Positions 9,513 to 18,491 are shown, numbered from the stretch's first letter. The stretch: DNA of 64,000 bases from Lonepinella koalarum (GCA_030525745.1 JAUNED010000003.1:62001-126000); one strand, 5' to 3'. Notes: generated by a model not told the origin, from the sequence alone. Numbers and translations: made by a program.

Positions 9513-10331
9513 CGAAAAGTGTAAAAACTCCACAAAATGATCTGCCCAATGCATTTCATGGTGAATTTCATTTGCCATTAACTTCAGACGGATATTATCC
9601 AATGGATGCCCAGTTCTTAATAAGGCTTGATAATAACGCAATGTGCTGTCGATATAAGCTTGGTTCATATTAGAAATAAAATGCGAATCTACCTCATCGC
9701 CTTCTTTAGTCCCCACTTGAATAAATACTTTGCTGGCTTGGTTAAGGATATATTGATGGCAAAAAGTTAAAAACGCTTTTTCACTAAACCAAGAGGCCAA
9801 TGAAAACACCCCTAAATGCCCAAAAATATCAGGGTATTTTGCCCCCATAAAAGCAGTAATCATGCCGCCCATTGAGCTACCTGCCAATAGCGTATTAGTG
9901 CGGTCGGGTTTTGTGCGATAATGGCTGTCAATAAAAGGCTTAACGGTTTCTACTACCCATTTCCCATATTCAAATCCCAATCCACCGGCGTGCATTGTTT
10001 CGGGGGTTGAGCCTGTATCGGTTTTCCAAGGCGCATATTCATCTAAACGACGGACACCGGCATTATCAATGCCGACAATAATTAGCTTAGGTAATGCTTT
10101 ATGGTGCTTGATAGTCGGAATAATTTTCCATGAATGCCCTGAGTAAGATTCTTTGCTGTAAAACACATTTTGTCCATCATGCATATAAAGTACGGGATAA
10201 TGTGTCCATTGGTCCTGTTGATAATTCTCAGGTAATAAAACCCGAATGCGTCGCCATTCTGGTAGGTAAGGAACAGGCAAAAAATGCTCTTCCATTTTTA
10301 AATAAAAATAATTTGGCGGATAATGTTTCAC
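9495..10331 (-). CDS. Alpha/beta-hydrolase, putative esterase (esterase D / Fes-like family)
   Basis: A 278-residue esterase-fold protein. Visible elements are the oxyanion region VLYMHDGQNVF near residue 50, the nucleophile elbow GSSMGG near 150, IIVGIDN, and a late EIHHEMHWADHF segment supplying the catalytic His. There is no signal peptide. The family includes carbohydrate and siderophore esterases; the substrate here is unknown. The last codons (ENE-stop) overlap the IS3-family remnant in another frame, so the natural C-terminus may have been lost and the stop supplied by the insertion; the loss would be small because length is near normal for the family. Confidence 0.8.
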   Translation of the reverse strand: MKHYPPNYFYLKMEEHFLPVPYLPEWRRIRVLLPENYQQDQWTHYPVLYMHDGQNVFYSKESYSGHSWKIIPTIKHHKALPKLIIVGIDNAGVRRLDEYAPWKTDTGSTPETMHAGGLGFEYGKWVVETVKPFIDSHYRTKPDRTNTLLAGSSMGGMITAFMGAKYPDIFGHLGVFSLASWFSEKAFLTFCHQYILNQASKVFIQVGTKEGDEVDSHFISNMNQAYIDSTLRYYQALLRTGHPLDNIRLKLMANEIHHEMHWADHFVEFLHFSLLENE

Positions 10332-10362
10332 TCAATTCCCTTAAGGTAGTAACTTAAAATTA

Positions 10363-10386
10363 AAAACCCTGCATTTGCAGGGTTTT
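10363..10386 (-). terminator. Intrinsic terminator of the peroxiredoxin gene
   Basis: Ten-base-pair stem (AAAACCCTGC/GCAGGGTTTT) with a four-base loop, followed on the minus strand by TTAATTTT. It lies between the peroxiredoxin stop codon and the esterase start. Confidence 0.85.
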
Positions 10387-10409
10387 GGATTGTACTGTTT
10401 AGCTTGAAA

Positions 10410-11135
10410 TTAGGCAAAATATTTTTCTAATTCATCGCTACCACCGATATATTGACCACCAATAAATATTTGTGGTACAGAGGTTTTGCCGGTAATTGCA
10501 CGCACGGAGATAGTCGAGGCATCACGTCCTAACAGAATTTCTTCAAAAGTATAGCCTTTAGCTTTTAATAATGCTTTGGCTTTAGCACAGAACGGACAAC
10601 CCGGTTTAGTGATAACAGAGACTGATGGTTTAGCTGTCCAGTCTGGTTTTAAATATTTAATCATGGTATCTGCATCAGACACTTTGAATGGATCACCGGG
10701 TTCTTGAGGTTCAATGAACATTTTTTCAACTACGCCATTTCTGACTAACATGGAATAACGCCAAGAACGTTTACCAAAACCTAAATCTTCTTTTCCCACC
10801 AACATTCCCATGCCTTCGGTGAATTCACCGTTACCGTCCGGAATAACCCTGATGTTTTCGGATTCTTGATCTGCTTTCCAAGCATTCATAACAAAAGTGT
10901 CATTTACTGACATACAAATAATATCATCGACACCTAATGCCTTGAACTCACAAGCTAACTCATTATAGCGCGGCAAATGAGTGGATGAACACGTCGGCGT
11001 AAATGCCCCAGGTAATGAAAACACAACAACGGTTTTATTATCGAATAATTCAGCGGTAGTCACATCAACCCAAGCATCGCCTTCACGTGTGTGAAATGTA
11101 ACCTCCGGGACTTTTTTCCCTTCCATATTTGACAT
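10410..11135 (-). CDS. Hybrid peroxiredoxin-glutaredoxin (hyPrx5)
   Basis: A two-domain peroxidase of 241 residues that reduces hydrogen peroxide and alkyl hydroperoxides with glutathione. An N-terminal peroxiredoxin-5 domain carries the peroxidatic Cys in PGAFTPTCSSTHLP. A C-terminal glutaredoxin domain (about 170-241) carries CPFC in KPGCPFCAKAKALL plus TSVPQIFIGG and IGGSDELEKYFA. This fusion is well known in Haemophilus and related bacteria. The second ATG (MSNMEGKK) is preferred because GAGGAG sits at proper distance from it and too close to the ATG two codons upstream. Divergent from oxyR across an OxyR box. Confidence 0.95.
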   Translation of the reverse strand: MSNMEGKKVPEVTFHTREGDAWVDVTTAELFDNKTVVVFSLPGAFTPTCSSTHLPRYNELACEFKALGVDDIICMSVNDTFVMNAWKADQESENIRVIPDGNGEFTEGMGMLVGKEDLGFGKRSWRYSMLVRNGVVEKMFIEPQEPGDPFKVSDADTMIKYLKPDWTAKPSVSVITKPGCPFCAKAKALLKAKGYTFEEILLGRDASTISVRAITGKTSVPQIFIGGQYIGGSDELEKYFA

Positions 11136-11168
11136 CGTCATTCTCCTCTAAATAGTTAATTTTCGGCG

Positions 11169-11205
11169 ATAATTATAGCCTATTTATGCTATAGTGACGA
11201 TCAAA
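11169..11205. promoter_or_regulatory. OxyR binding site in the prx-oxyR intergenic region
   Basis: Two half-sites with exact OxyR spacing: ATAATTATAGCCTAT (8 of 10 consensus bases of ATAGnTnnnAnCTAT), seven bases (TTATGCT), then ATAGTGACGATCAAA (ATAG plus central A and C kept). It lies between the divergent peroxidase and oxyR genes, as expected for a site that activates the former and autoregulates the latter. Confidence 0.7.
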
Positions 11206-11250
11206 TTTACCAATTTTCATTTTATCGCTAAAGTTGAAAAGGGATTTATT

Positions 11251-12150
11251 ATGAATATCAGAGATTTAGAATATTTAGTGGCATTAGCCGATCATAAACA
11301 TTTTCGTAAAGCTGCTGATGCTTGCCATATTAGCCAGCCTACTTTAAGTGGCCAAATTCGTAAACTGGAAGACGAACTTGGTATTATGTTGTTGGAACGA
11401 ACCAGTCGCAAAGTATTGTTTACCCAATCAGGTATGGTTTTAGTTGAACAGGCGAAAAAAATTCTACGTGAGGTCAAAGTATTCCGTGAAATGGCAAGTA
11501 ATCAAGGCAAAGAAATGAGTGGACCGTTACATATTGGTGTTATTCCAACCCTTGGTAGCTATCTATTTCCGCATATTTTACCGATACTAAAAGAACGATT
11601 CCCTGAGTTGGAGTTGTTTCTCTATGAAGCGCAAACCAATACATTGGCAGAACAACTGATTTCCGGACAATTGGATTGTGCGATTGTTGCCTCTGTAGCA
11701 GAAACCGATCCTTTTATTAAAGTCTCATTATTTAAAGAAAAAATGTTGTTAGCAGTATCGAAACAACATTCTTGGTCAAACAAACAACAGGTAGGTATGG
11801 CAGAGCTTACCGGTCACGAAATGTTAATGCTTGATGATGGCCATTGTTTGCGTGAGCAAACATTAGGCTATTGTTTTGCCGCAGGCGCAAAAGAAAATAC
11901 CCATTTTAGGGCAACAAGCCTTGAAACCTTGCGTAATATGGTTGCGGTTAATTCAGGGATGACTTTTATGCCCCAACTTTCTATCACACAAACTTGTTTA
12001 CATAAGGATATTTCCTATCTCGCTGTTGAACCTACGCCATATCGTGATATTGAGTTGATTTATCGTCCCGGTTCCCCTTTACGCAGCCGTTACGAACGCA
12101 TTGCACAAACGATCAAAGAACAAATCAAGCCGATTTTAGAAAAAGTATAA
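11251..12150 (+). CDS. oxyR: Hydrogen peroxide-inducible transcriptional activator OxyR
   Basis: A 299-residue LysR-family regulator. The N-terminus [15 protein letters not shown] is the standard OxyR start; an upstream in-frame start at 11194 would fall inside the OxyR box and is rejected. A winged HTH ([19 protein letters not shown]) is followed by the sensing domain, where the two redox cysteines are visible as [15 protein letters not shown], spaced as in E. coli C199 and C208. These form the activating disulphide on peroxide exposure. The divergent peroxiredoxin is the obvious target; fabR follows 10 bp downstream. Confidence 0.97.
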   Translation: MNIRDLEYLVALADHKHFRKAADACHISQPTLSGQIRKLEDELGIMLLERTSRKVLFTQSGMVLVEQAKKILREVKVFREMASNQGKEMSGPLHIGVIPTLGSYLFPHILPILKERFPELELFLYEAQTNTLAEQLISGQLDCAIVASVAETDPFIKVSLFKEKMLLAVSKQHSWSNKQQVGMAELTGHEMLMLDDGHCLREQTLGYCFAAGAKENTHFRATSLETLRNMVAVNSGMTFMPQLSITQTCLHKDISYLAVEPTPYRDIELIYRPGSPLRSRYERIAQTIKEQIKPILEKV

Positions 12151-12160
12151 AGAGTGCAAT

Positions 12161-12793
12161 ATGAGCGGAATTCGTGCCATTCAAAAAGAAAAAACACGCC
12201 GTGCTTTAGTTGATGCAGCTTTCAACCAATTAACTGCTGAAAAAAGTTTTGCCAGCCTCAGCTTACGGGAAGTAGCTCGTGAAGCAGGTATTGCAGCAAC
12301 TTCTTTTTATCGCCATTTTCGCGATATGGATGAATTGGGTTTAACCATGGTTGATGAAGCAGGACTTGCCCTTAGGCAATTAATGAGACAAGCCCGTCAA
12401 AGAATAGAAAAGGGTGGTAGCGTCATTGCCGTTTCATTAGAAACTTTTTTTGAATTTATTGCCAATCACCCTAACGTGTTTCGGTTATTACTTCGTGAAA
12501 GCGCAGGCACATCGCAAGTTTTCCGCACGGCGGTTTCTCGTGAAGTTAATCACTTTATCGAAGAATTGAGCGAATACATCACTGGCAAATACCATTACCC
12601 AAGACATATCAGCCATGCACAATCTGAAGCCATTGTCTCTATTACTTTCTCGGCAATGTCTCGAGCATTGGATATGGATAAACGAGAACGCGAGATTTTA
12701 AAAGAGCGGGTAATTATACAACTGAGAATGCTGGTTTCCGGCAGTGCAACTTATGCAGCTCAAATTAAACAAAAGGATAAAAATGAATTATAA
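12161..12793 (+). CDS. fabR: TetR-family repressor of unsaturated fatty acid synthesis FabR
   Basis: A 210-residue TetR-type regulator with the HTH in [25 protein letters not shown] (about residues 30-55) and a downstream ligand domain containing [10 protein letters not shown]. FabR binds unsaturated acyl-ACP/CoA and represses fabA/fabB-type genes. It follows oxyR by 10 bp, as in enterobacteria where oxyR and fabR are adjacent. The start ATGAGCGGAATTCG gives [14 protein letters not shown], the usual beginning. Its last 11 bases overlap the next gene. Confidence 0.92.
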   Translation: MSGIRAIQKEKTRRALVDAAFNQLTAEKSFASLSLREVAREAGIAATSFYRHFRDMDELGLTMVDEAGLALRQLMRQARQRIEKGGSVIAVSLETFFEFIANHPNVFRLLLRESAGTSQVFRTAVSREVNHFIEELSEYITGKYHYPRHISHAQSEAIVSITFSAMSRALDMDKREREILKERVIIQLRMLVSGSATYAAQIKQKDKNEL

Positions 12794-13283
12794 AAAATGG
12801 CTAAGATCGTCAATTTCATTGCTTTTCACACTACTAATCATGAGTACCATATTAGATGTGATTCGTCGTCCAAATGTACCCGAACAACAATTTTCCCTAC
12901 GTTATAACGATATTCAGCAAGAGCCTTTTTTCTTTGCACAACTGAATCAAGAACGTCCGGTAATCATCTATTTTTGGGGAACTTGGTGTAGTATTTGCCG
13001 TTACACTTCGCCGGCTATTCAGGCTTTGGCAGAAGAAGGTGAAAGTGTGATTTCAGTCGCATTAAAATCCGGTGATGAAGAAAAAGTGCGGTCCTATTTA
13101 GCGGAGAATTCTTATACTTTCCGCACCTTAAACGACCCAAATGGTAAGATTTCCGAACAATGGAATGTCAGCGTAACCCCGACTATTGTCATCTTTAATC
13201 AAGGGAAAATCACCTTCTCCACGACAGGAATTAGTAGCTATTGGGGCTTAAAAGTGCGGTTATTTTTGGCAAGGTTTTTTTAA
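12783..13283 (+). CDS. Membrane-anchored thioredoxin-like protein (TlpA/ScsD type)
   Basis: A 166-residue thioredoxin-fold protein with an N-terminal membrane anchor (about residues 8-26), so the redox domain faces the periplasm. The active site is WGTWCSIC, a CxxC of the TlpA/ResA kind, and the cis-Pro loop is [10 protein letters not shown]. It probably reduces or isomerises disulphides of envelope proteins; the electron donor is not visible here. The ATG at 12783 is preferred because it gives a proper signal anchor and overlaps the end of fabR. An uptake word lies within the coding region twice, once near the 3' end. Confidence 0.8.
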   Translation: MNYKKWLRSSISLLFTLLIMSTILDVIRRPNVPEQQFSLRYNDIQQEPFFFAQLNQERPVIIYFWGTWCSICRYTSPAIQALAEEGESVISVALKSGDEEKVRSYLAENSYTFRTLNDPNGKISEQWNVSVTPTIVIFNQGKITFSTTGISSYWGLKVRLFLARFF

Positions 13284-13291
13284 CTCAAAAA

Positions 13292-13320
13292 ATATCAGCC
13301 GGCAAAGCGCCGGCTGATAT
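13292..13320. terminator. Bidirectional terminator between the thioredoxin-like and autotransporter genes
   Basis: Perfect 12 bp stem (ATATCAGCCGGC/GCCGGCTGATAT) with a five-base loop between two convergent genes; T-rich on the minus-strand side (TTTTTTGAG). Confidence 0.85.
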
Positions 13321-13333
13321 GAATAAAAAGAAA

Positions 13334-15757
13334 TTAGAAACGCCATTTCACATTTAACTGTAATGCTTTATCACGATAACCCTGATCACCAAATTGATAT
13401 GCACCCTCCAGTTTCAGATTAATACTTTTTGTGACATTCACTTCCACGCCCATTTTGATTTCAGCTTCCGCTTTTCCTTGCTGCTGAATTTTTTGATTCT
13501 TAACCGAAATTTCGTAAGGTTTATCAAATAACCAATTTAATGCTACAAAAGGCTTAATAGTGGCTTTCTCCAATTTAATTTGTGCGAAGGTTTTTAAGCC
13601 TATACGGCTGGTTAAATAGCCACTCTTACCTCGAACAATCGTATTATTGTGTAAATGCTCTTTAGCATTTACATCAAACCAAGTTATTTGTCCCTGCGGT
13701 TGTAAGAAAAGATCTAATGATTCATTAGAAAAGGCTTTAGTATTATAGCCAAGTTCAGTGGAGGCAGTAATACCAGATAACTTGTATTTATCATGTCCAC
13801 TTATATGTGCATTAAATTGATTCCAAAGTACCCAAGCGTCTGCATATAAGCCTTCTTGAGCAGCACCATTAGCATAAATCGTTGCATAAGCACCAGCACT
13901 AAAGCCATTCACTTTGCTTTGGGAACCCAAACCGGTTTCTGCATTATAGGAATCAGATCGAGATTGACCATAACCAGTCATCAAACCGGCGGTATATTGA
14001 TAACCGGATTTATCCGTCCAATTAACTAAATCAGCACCTAATTGGATTAATTTACTGTCGGTTTCACTAGAAAGTGCCTGAGTCGCCTCAAATTTGGTAC
14101 GATTATATTTACTTCTTACCCAAACCGCAGAATTTTCACTACGAGCAGCTCCCAATCTGTCTTCTAATCTCGAATCAAACAATTTGTTTGCTGCAGCTAA
14201 ATTAGCTAAGTAACCACCAGCTTCCGGTTGGAGTGTTGATGCTAAATACCAACCGTCAGCCTGTTTTTTCAAGATGTAATCATAAACACCTGCAACCACG
14301 CGTTTTGCTAGAGTAAATGTGGCATTTGAATTTCCTTGAATATCAATTAATTTAATACCGGTGTTAGTTAAATCACCTTCACCTTGAATATTAGTAACAT
14401 CAATCAAGCCATTGCCTGAAGCATCACCGGTAATCACTAATTTGCTTGTTTCAGAAGCATCATCACCAAGACGGGTATTAAAATATAATGTCCCTGCTTG
14501 TCCTTGATAATTTCCCAAAGTAAGTTCCGCATTTAAATCTAAGGCCTTACCTACTAAGATTTTACCTGCATTTTCAACATTATCGGATAAAGACAAAGTA
14601 CCCTCTGCAATCAATGCACCTTGATCTTCTACCACAACTTTACCATCTGTTGCCGTTAATGTTTGTGCCGGGTCATTCGCTTGAACCGTTAAAACACTTC
14701 CCGCCTTCACTGTAGCTGTCTCTTTAAGTTGAATAGCAGCCGTATTCACAGTCCAATCACCTTTAGAAACTAAATGTTCGAAACCGGTAAATTTATTTAT
14801 TCCCTCAATTTTATTCACACCTTCTAAGGTCACAGTGTCATTACCTCTACTTGCTGTAGCATTACCCGTAATAACCGAATTGGTATTTAAAATTAGATTA
14901 GATTGAATTGCATCAATAGACAAATTTCCATCTATAATACCAAACTGTTTTACTTCAGCTTGAGGAATATAATATCTGAATTGTACCCCACCACTAATTG
15001 TTCCTTCATTCTCAAAAAATGCTTTATTACTAGCACTTATATAGGTGGATAATGGTGAGCTAATAGTGCCTGTATTTTTAAAATAGAGTTGCTGTGCAGA
15101 AAAATATGCGTACTCTGAAGCAGAAGTAATATTTCCTTCATTTAATACATAGAGATTTTCTGAAGAAGAATTTATTGCAGAACCTCTATTCGTCGTTTTT
15201 ATCGTCCCAGTATTATGAATAACTGTATTGGTAGAACCTATTATATCCAAAGGCCTTGTATTTGCAGATAATATCTCACCCGAATTATAGATATAGTTAT
15301 TCGTTCCTCTAAAAGAAATCGCTGTTTCATTATAATGCCCCCCACTGGTTGAAATTATTTTGCCCTCGTTTTCTAAATACATTAAGGTTGGCAGGGGGCG
15401 AGCTCCCCAACGTCCGGAAAACACTTCGTAACGGCTTCTCAATTCCGCTTTATTGTGGATTTTAACCGTATCTACGGAGACACCGCTATTTATAGACATC
15501 ACATAAGCATTTGGTTCAAAAGGCGTGGCAAAATCAAATGTTATTGCCGTATTCTCCCCATTTCTTATGAATACAGAGCGTGGTTGAGTCACATTTACCA
15601 CTCGAGCATAAGACATTGATTGTTCTAATCTGTTGATTTCATCAATCGCATTACTAATTTTCTCTTTGACATCTTCAGCCATTGCCAATGAACTCAAAGA
15701 AAATAATGTAGAAAGGAAAGAAACTTTAATATAAGTTCTCACAAAATAATTCCTCAT
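13334..15757 (-). CDS. Type Va autotransporter protein
   Basis: An 807-residue autotransporter: signal peptide (1-27, cut after SLAMA), a beta-helical passenger rich in short NTG/NEG-type turns (about 40-440), a pertactin-like junction (VYDYILKKQADGWYLAS near 490), and a C-terminal beta-barrel (about 540-807) ending in aromatic F (LQLNVKWRF). The passenger is probably an adhesin or surface factor; no protease triad, RGD motif or cysteine was seen. The putative promoter contains a tract of ten G, so expression may be phase-variable. The annotated ATG has a poor ribosome site; GTG at 15742 (sixth codon) has TGAGGA at proper distance and gives VRTYIKVSFLS, still a full signal peptide. Confidence 0.9.
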   Translation of the reverse strand: MRNYFVRTYIKVSFLSTLFSLSSLAMAEDVKEKISNAIDEINRLEQSMSYARVVNVTQPRSVFIRNGENTAITFDFATPFEPNAYVMSINSGVSVDTVKIHNKAELRSRYEVFSGRWGARPLPTLMYLENEGKIISTSGGHYNETAISFRGTNNYIYNSGEILSANTRPLDIIGSTNTVIHNTGTIKTTNRGSAINSSSENLYVLNEGNITSASEYAYFSAQQLYFKNTGTISSPLSTYISASNKAFFENEGTISGGVQFRYYIPQAEVKQFGIIDGNLSIDAIQSNLILNTNSVITGNATASRGNDTVTLEGVNKIEGINKFTGFEHLVSKGDWTVNTAAIQLKETATVKAGSVLTVQANDPAQTLTATDGKVVVEDQGALIAEGTLSLSDNVENAGKILVGKALDLNAELTLGNYQGQAGTLYFNTRLGDDASETSKLVITGDASGNGLIDVTNIQGEGDLTNTGIKLIDIQGNSNATFTLAKRVVAGVYDYILKKQADGWYLASTLQPEAGGYLANLAAANKLFDSRLEDRLGAARSENSAVWVRSKYNRTKFEATQALSSETDSKLIQLGADLVNWTDKSGYQYTAGLMTGYGQSRSDSYNAETGLGSQSKVNGFSAGAYATIYANGAAQEGLYADAWVLWNQFNAHISGHDKYKLSGITASTELGYNTKAFSNESLDLFLQPQGQITWFDVNAKEHLHNNTIVRGKSGYLTSRIGLKTFAQIKLEKATIKPFVALNWLFDKPYEISVKNQKIQQQGKAEAEIKMGVEVNVTKSINLKLEGAYQFGDQGYRDKALQLNVKWRF

Positions 15758-15779
15758 TTTTAATTTACAAAAAATGATA

Positions 15780-15807
15780 ATTATCCCCCCCCCCGCATAG
15801 TTTGCAA
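15780..15807 (-). promoter_or_regulatory. Putative phase-variable promoter of the autotransporter (poly-G spacer)
   Basis: On the minus strand TTGCAA (-35, 15807-15802) and GATAAT (-10, 15785-15780) are separated by 16 bases that consist of ACTATGC plus nine of ten consecutive G residues. Homopolymeric G tracts in -35/-10 spacers are a known slippage switch in Neisseria and Haemophilus surface genes. Confidence 0.65.
15785..15794 (-). repeat. Mononucleotide repeat, ten G on the coding strand
   Basis: Ten consecutive C on the plus strand, unique in this AT-rich window, 27 bp upstream of the autotransporter ATG. It lies within the promoter spacer described above. Confidence 0.95.
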
Positions 15808-15903
15808 TAGATTTCGGATAAAAATTACAATAAATTTACGCTTATTTTGAAATAAATAGCTTCCTAACTATATTTTATGTTAAGCAATAAAGCAGAAACC
15901 GTA

Positions 15904-16125
15904 TTAATAATGTGGTGGTGGGGTTTCTTCCGAACGGCTGGCGATGTTGGAAGGCTGTATATCTTTTAATTTTTCTGCAACATAGCGTAATTGCAACTGC
16001 ATTTTATCTATTACAAACTGCTGCTCAATCAACGCTTGATTGAGTGTGTCCAGCAAGTTATCCTGAAAGGTCAGTTTCATTTCGAGTTCAGCAAGGCGTT
16101 GTTCCATTTTTTCAAGGTTTTGCAT
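15904..16125 (-). CDS. slyX: SlyX family protein
   Basis: A 73-residue coiled-coil protein ([20 protein letters not shown] onward) ending in the typical Pro/His-rich tail PPPHY. SlyX has no settled function. It is divergent from fkpA, the arrangement also found in E. coli, where slyX and fkpA flank each other and the yheO-tusDCB run follows. Confidence 0.92.
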   Translation of the reverse strand: MQNLEKMEQRLAELEMKLTFQDNLLDTLNQALIEQQFVIDKMQLQLRYVAEKLKDIQPSNIASRSEETPPPHY

Positions 16126-16153
16126 AGGAATTTCTCAATAAATATGGTAAATT

Positions 16154-16208
16154 TTCAACATTGTGTTGAACTATTCTATACAAAAACAGAACTTAGAACA
16201 AAAGTTCT
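16154..16208. promoter_or_regulatory. Two short palindromes in the slyX-fkpA intergenic region
   Basis: TTCAACA-TTG-TGTTGAA at 16154-16170 and AGAACTT-N7-AAGTTCT at 16188-16208. Both are perfect 7 bp inverted repeats in the 112 bp between divergent genes. They may be operators or small hairpins; no known factor is assigned. Confidence 0.4.
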
Positions 16209-16237
16209 CTATTTTCATTCTTCCAAAAGGGAAAAGT

Positions 16238-17020
16238 ATGTTAAAAATGAAAAAATTATCTATTGCTGCATTATTGGTTGGGACACTTTGCTTAAGTGCT
16301 TGCAACGAGAAAAAAGCGGAAGTGCCAAAATCTGATATGCCAAAAGCAGAAGTTGCTCAAACAGAACCTGCTACTGACCACACCTTAGTTAAAGATCCCT
16401 CTTATGCCGTTGGTGTGCTTTTCGGCACCGATTTAAAAGGATTATTAGACAGTCAAAAAGAGTTGATGGCCTATGACCAAACAAAATTATTGACCGGTGT
16501 AAAAGACGCATTAGAGGGGAGAATCGAGCTCACCGGTAATCAAGAGATTGCGGCAACTTTAAGGGCATTAGATGAAAAATTAAAAACGGCAACTGAGGCC
16601 AAAGCAGCAGAACAAGCAGCTAAATTAACTTCTGATACAGAAAAGTTTATCACTGAATTTAAACAAAAAGATGGGGTGAAAACGACATCATCAGGTTTAA
16701 TTTACCGTGTAATTAATGCCGGTGAAGGCAATGTGATTCAAGCAGCTGATACCGTAAAAGTACATTACACCGGAAAACTGACCGATGGTACAGTGTTTGA
16801 TAGTTCTGTAGAACGCGGCCAGCCGGTTGAATTCCCGTTAGACCGTGTTATTTCAGGCTGGACGGAAGGATTACAGTTAGTGAAAAAAGGCGGTAAAATC
16901 GAGTTAGTCATTCCGGCAAACTTGGCTTATGGCGAACAAGGTGCGGGAGCGGCGATTCCTCCAAATGCGACCCTGTTCTTTGAAGTAGAAGTCTTAGATG
17001 TTACTCCTGCGAAAAAATAA
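16238..17020 (+). CDS. fkpA: FKBP-type peptidyl-prolyl isomerase, lipoprotein (FkpA/Mip-like)
   Basis: A 260-residue periplasmic foldase. The chosen ATG (after GGGAAAAG) gives a lipoprotein signal with lipobox LSAC and the lipidated Cys at residue 22. An N-terminal helical dimerisation region (about 50-150) is followed by the FKBP domain (about 165-258) with [29 protein letters not shown] and [11 protein letters not shown]. It catalyses prolyl isomerisation and chaperones envelope proteins. An upstream in-frame ATG at 16163 is rejected because it precedes the signal peptide by 25 unrelated residues. Unlike E. coli FkpA, which is soluble, this one appears membrane-anchored. Confidence 0.93.
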   Translation: MLKMKKLSIAALLVGTLCLSACNEKKAEVPKSDMPKAEVAQTEPATDHTLVKDPSYAVGVLFGTDLKGLLDSQKELMAYDQTKLLTGVKDALEGRIELTGNQEIAATLRALDEKLKTATEAKAAEQAAKLTSDTEKFITEFKQKDGVKTTSSGLIYRVINAGEGNVIQAADTVKVHYTGKLTDGTVFDSSVERGQPVEFPLDRVISGWTEGLQLVKKGGKIELVIPANLAYGEQGAGAAIPPNATLFFEVEVLDVTPAKK

Positions 17021-17030
17021 CCTAAAACTG

Positions 17031-17064
17031 ACCGCACTTTTTTCTCTATTCCTAAAAGTGCGGT
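17031..17064 (+). terminator. Terminator built from inverted DNA uptake words
   Basis: ACCGCACTTTT and AAAAGTGCGGT form an 11 bp stem with a 12-base loop, followed by TATTATTTT, directly after fkpA. Each arm is a full Haemophilus-type uptake word. Confidence 0.8.
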
Positions 17065-17085
17065 TATTATTTTCTGAGAAATACA

Positions 17086-17745
17086 ATGCTAACCAGCCAA
17101 TCTTTTACCGATGAAGATCACTCTATTTTAACCTCTTATCGTGCGGTTGTGGAGGGAGTGAGTGCGTTAATCGGCAGCCATTGTGAAATTGTCCTGCATT
17201 CATTGGAGGACTTGCAACACTCCGCCATTTGTATCGCCAACGGCCATAATACGAACCGTCAGGAAGGTTCTCCGCTCACAGATTTAGCATTGAAATCCTT
17301 GCATAATATGCAAACGGATAATGTATCTAAACCTTACTTTACCCGAGCCAAAAGTAACGGACTGATGAAATCTGTCACTATCGCAATTCGTAACAGAAAT
17401 CAGCGAATTATTGGATTGTTGTGTATTAATATCAATCTTGATGTGCCTTTATCGCAATTTGTACAGGGCTTAGTTCCTCCACAAGCAGGTAGTGAACCTT
17501 CAAATGTCAATTTTGCCAGCTCCGTAGAAGAATTAGTTGTGCAAACTGTGGAAAAAACGATTGAAGAAATCACCGCAGATCGTTTGGTAGCAAACAATAA
17601 TAAAAACCGACAAATTGTGATTTCTCTGTTTGAAAAAGGGATTTTTGACATTAAAGATGCCATAAATTTAGTTGCTGAGCGTTTAGATATTTCACGTCAT
17701 ACAGTATATCTCTACATTCGTCAAATCAAACAGGACCAAGAATAA
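17086..17745 (+). CDS. yheO: YheO-like PAS-domain transcriptional regulator
   Basis: A 219-residue protein with an N-terminal YheO PAS-like domain (about 12-125: LTSYRAVVEGVSALIGSHCE, NGHNTNR, GLMKSVTIAIRNRNQRIIGL) and a C-terminal helix-turn-helix (IKDAINLVAERLDISRHTVY, about 182-205). Its ligand is not known. The stop codon abuts the tusD start, and the yheO-tusD-tusC-tusB order is the enterobacterial one, which supports the assignment. Confidence 0.9.
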   Translation: MLTSQSFTDEDHSILTSYRAVVEGVSALIGSHCEIVLHSLEDLQHSAICIANGHNTNRQEGSPLTDLALKSLHNMQTDNVSKPYFTRAKSNGLMKSVTIAIRNRNQRIIGLLCININLDVPLSQFVQGLVPPQAGSEPSNVNFASSVEELVVQTVEKTIEEITADRLVANNNKNRQIVISLFEKGIFDIKDAINLVAERLDISRHTVYLYIRQIKQDQE

Positions 17746-18125
17746 TGCGATATGTATTAGCAGTAAAAAGCCCTATCTATGGTTCTCAAGGCGCATTTTT
17801 AGCCTATCAATTTGCCTGTGAATTACTTAAATGTGGTCATCAAATCCAACAAATTTTCTTTTTCCGAGAAGGCATAAGTAATGGTAATGCGTTTATCTCG
17901 CCTGCCAATGATGAGGTGAATTTGTTACGAAAATGGCAAGAGTTGCATCAAACTCAGGCTATTCCGTTACACTTATGTATTGCTGCTGCTCAACGCCGTG
18001 GTGTGGTGGATCCGTCCACTTCCCTTTTACCTGAACAACAAAATTTAGCCGAAGGCTTTGTGCTTGCAGGTCTTGGTGAATTTAGTCAAGCGATATTACA
18101 AGCTGACCGAGTGATTACCCTATGA
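17745..18125 (+). CDS. tusD: Sulfurtransferase complex subunit TusD
   Basis: A 126-residue DsrE-family protein, the catalytic subunit of the TusBCD heterohexamer that relays sulphur from TusA to TusE and MnmA for 2-thiouridine in tRNA wobble positions. The acceptor Cys is in LHLCIAAAQRRGVVD, and the C-terminal GFVLAGLGEFSQAIL segment is typical. The gene overlaps yheO by one base and tusC by four. Confidence 0.95.
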   Translation: MRYVLAVKSPIYGSQGAFLAYQFACELLKCGHQIQQIFFFREGISNGNAFISPANDEVNLLRKWQELHQTQAIPLHLCIAAAQRRGVVDPSTSLLPEQQNLAEGFVLAGLGEFSQAILQADRVITL

Positions 18126-18481
18126 AATTGGCATTTGTATTTAAAACAGCACCACAGGGAGTAACTTATAGCCGGGAAGGTTTAGATGCACTGCTTGCTG
18201 CGACCGCTTTTTGTGATGAAACGCAAATCGGCGTATTTTTTCTTGATGATGGCGTGTTTAATTTGCTACACCACCAACAACCTGATCTTATTTTGCAGAA
18301 AAATTTTATTCCAGCCTTTAAGTTATTGGATTTGTATGACATTGAAAATCGCTTTGTATGTGTACAGTCCTTAGACAGATTCGGATTATTGGAGACTGAA
18401 TTAAACCTAAACTGCGAAAAAATTGACCGCACTTTGCTTATTGAAAAACTGCGTCAGGCGGAAAAAATTCTCACATTTTAA
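18122..18481 (+). CDS. tusC: Sulfurtransferase complex subunit TusC
   Basis: A 119-residue DsrF-like subunit of the TusBCD complex for tRNA 2-thiolation. It shows the family pattern KLAFVFKTAPQG, YSREGLDALLAATAFCDE, VGVFFLDDGV-like strand (QIGVFFLDDGVF) and ENRFVCVQSLDRFGL. The start ATG overlaps the tusD stop (ATGA), so translation is coupled. Confidence 0.94.
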   Translation: MKLAFVFKTAPQGVTYSREGLDALLAATAFCDETQIGVFFLDDGVFNLLHHQQPDLILQKNFIPAFKLLDLYDIENRFVCVQSLDRFGLLETELNLNCEKIDRTLLIEKLRQAEKILTF

Positions 18482-18491
18482 GGCGCAATTT

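Noticed and set aside
16141..16237. Sigma-E promoter for fkpA
   Set aside because: TGAACTA and AGAACTT are present, but no TCTGA/TCTAA element stands at the required distance.
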